In this document: piece after piece, positions 4,672-5,019 of the stretch
Layout of the letters: each line of letters starts with the position of its first letter
Numbering within the stretch: position 1 is the stretch's first letter
Assembly (NCBI GenBank): GCA_905215635.1
Contig: CAJMQX010000064.1
Span: forward strand, 1-5,019
From: an uncultured bacterium
GTDB lineage: Bacteria > Bacillota_I > Bacilli_A > RF39 > UBA660
Direction: 5' to 3'
DNA length: 5,019 nt
The notes under the pieces: generated by a model
Databases searched by the model: none
Told to the model about the DNA's origin: nothing
The model's input: the letters and a program-made list of their open reading frames with translations, nothing else
Translations under genes and position numbers: made by a program

Positions 4672-5019
4672 TCACGATACAGTTGATGTAAAATAAGCAT
4701 TACTTCCAAGTTCATAATTATAAATTGTAGTTCCTGGCTGATTTAATACTTGATTTTGTGTTCCATAATGCCACGTATAGGTTTCTATCTTACTACTCCA
4801 ACCACTCGGAACAAATGTTGTATTATTTAAAAAGGTGCTTCCATTAAGATTAGTAAATAATGATGCACTTGCCCATTGATTAGTATAAGTAGACCACTGA
4901 AGAGCAGTATCGAGTGCTTCTTTCTTAATTATTTTAATTCTACCAGATGTATCTATACCAATTATACGATACATATATGTTCCTGGGTTTCCAGTACAAG
5001 TACTCTTAGTACTAGTTCC
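4672..5019 (-). CDS. Large surface protein, C-terminal module (5' end outside the window)
   Basis: The frame is open from the right edge (first codon at 5019) to TGA 4672-4674, giving 115 residues. The 5' part lies beyond 5019; ATG 4974 is internal, because GTSTKSTCTGNPGTY precedes it in frame. Conserved pieces include YMYRIIGIDTSGRIKIIKKE, LQWSTYTNQW, LNGSTFLNNTTF, PSGWSSKIETYTW and NAYFTSTVS. This 'YRIIGI...IKIIKKEAL...W...LN..FLN' pattern is the first half of the module completed by 4336-4671 and is often found at the end of long, repetitive or prepilin-like surface proteins (from memory). The function is unknown; surface exposure is inferred. After the TGA the same frame continues with good family sequence, so the gene is best read as one gene carrying a single nonsense codon. 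In relatives I recall Gly before the Lys-Ile, and GGA to TGA is one change. Confidence 0.75.
   Translation of the reverse strand, partial: GTSTKSTCTGNPGTYMYRIIGIDTSGRIKIIKKEALDTALQWSTYTNQWASASLFTNLNGSTFLNNTTFVPSGWSSKIETYTWHYGTQNQVLNQPGTTIYNYELGSNAYFTSTVS

Noticed and set aside
4672..4674. TGA read as Trp (Mycoplasma code)
   Set aside because: The Trp codons checked in several genes are all TGG, which would be unusual for a genome this AT-rich using TGA for Trp.
1..5019. CRISPR array, tRNA, rRNA or riboswitch
   Set aside because: I saw no regularly spaced repeats, no tRNA cloverleaf or rRNA signature, and no known riboswitch core by eye; a covariance search was not possible.

Overview
The window is very AT-rich, and every convincing gene lies on the minus strand. 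Promoters are of the sigma-A type (TATAAT with 17-nt spacers). Proteins include a TasA/camelysin-like protein with a SipW-type signal peptide, a membrane-anchored protein with tandem Ig-like domains, and an ISL3-type transposase relic. This points to a low-GC Firmicute or Mollicute-related gut-type bacterium (inference from gene content). Trp is encoded by TGG at every site checked, so the Mycoplasma code (TGA=Trp) is unlikely.

Layout along the minus strand, from high to low coordinates. (1) 5019-4336 holds the C-terminal part of a large surface protein, interrupted by one in-frame TGA at 4672-4674. (2) 4335-3142 is a gene-poor stretch. It contains a decayed ISL3-family transposase that can be reconstructed across several frames (4172-3642), possible IS ends with an 8-bp direct repeat, two hairpin terminators and one 63-codon hypothetical ORF. 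(3) 3117-1165 is a membrane-anchored protein with Ig-like/DUF5011 repeats and a C-terminal phosphodiester glycosidase (NAGPA-like) domain. One in-frame TAG (1504-1506) cuts it just before the conserved DGGGS motif. (4) 925-371 is the TasA/CalY-like secreted protein, with a strong promoter and RBS. (5) 297 to the left edge is a multi-pass membrane protein, open at the edge, possibly belonging to the export machinery for the TasA-like protein.

The common theme is the cell surface: a secreted fibre-type protein, an anchored glycosidase, and a large surface protein. Two of the three surface genes are broken by a single stop codon while sequence on both sides still looks constrained. Every natural gene end seen here is TAA; the two interrupting codons are TAG and TGA. 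Recent nonsense mutation, sequencing error, or readthrough/recoding are the options. The first ~50 bases are about 60% GC, unlike everything else, and may be an assembly join. I see no convincing novel multi-gene system; the stop-codon pattern is the observation most worth checking.
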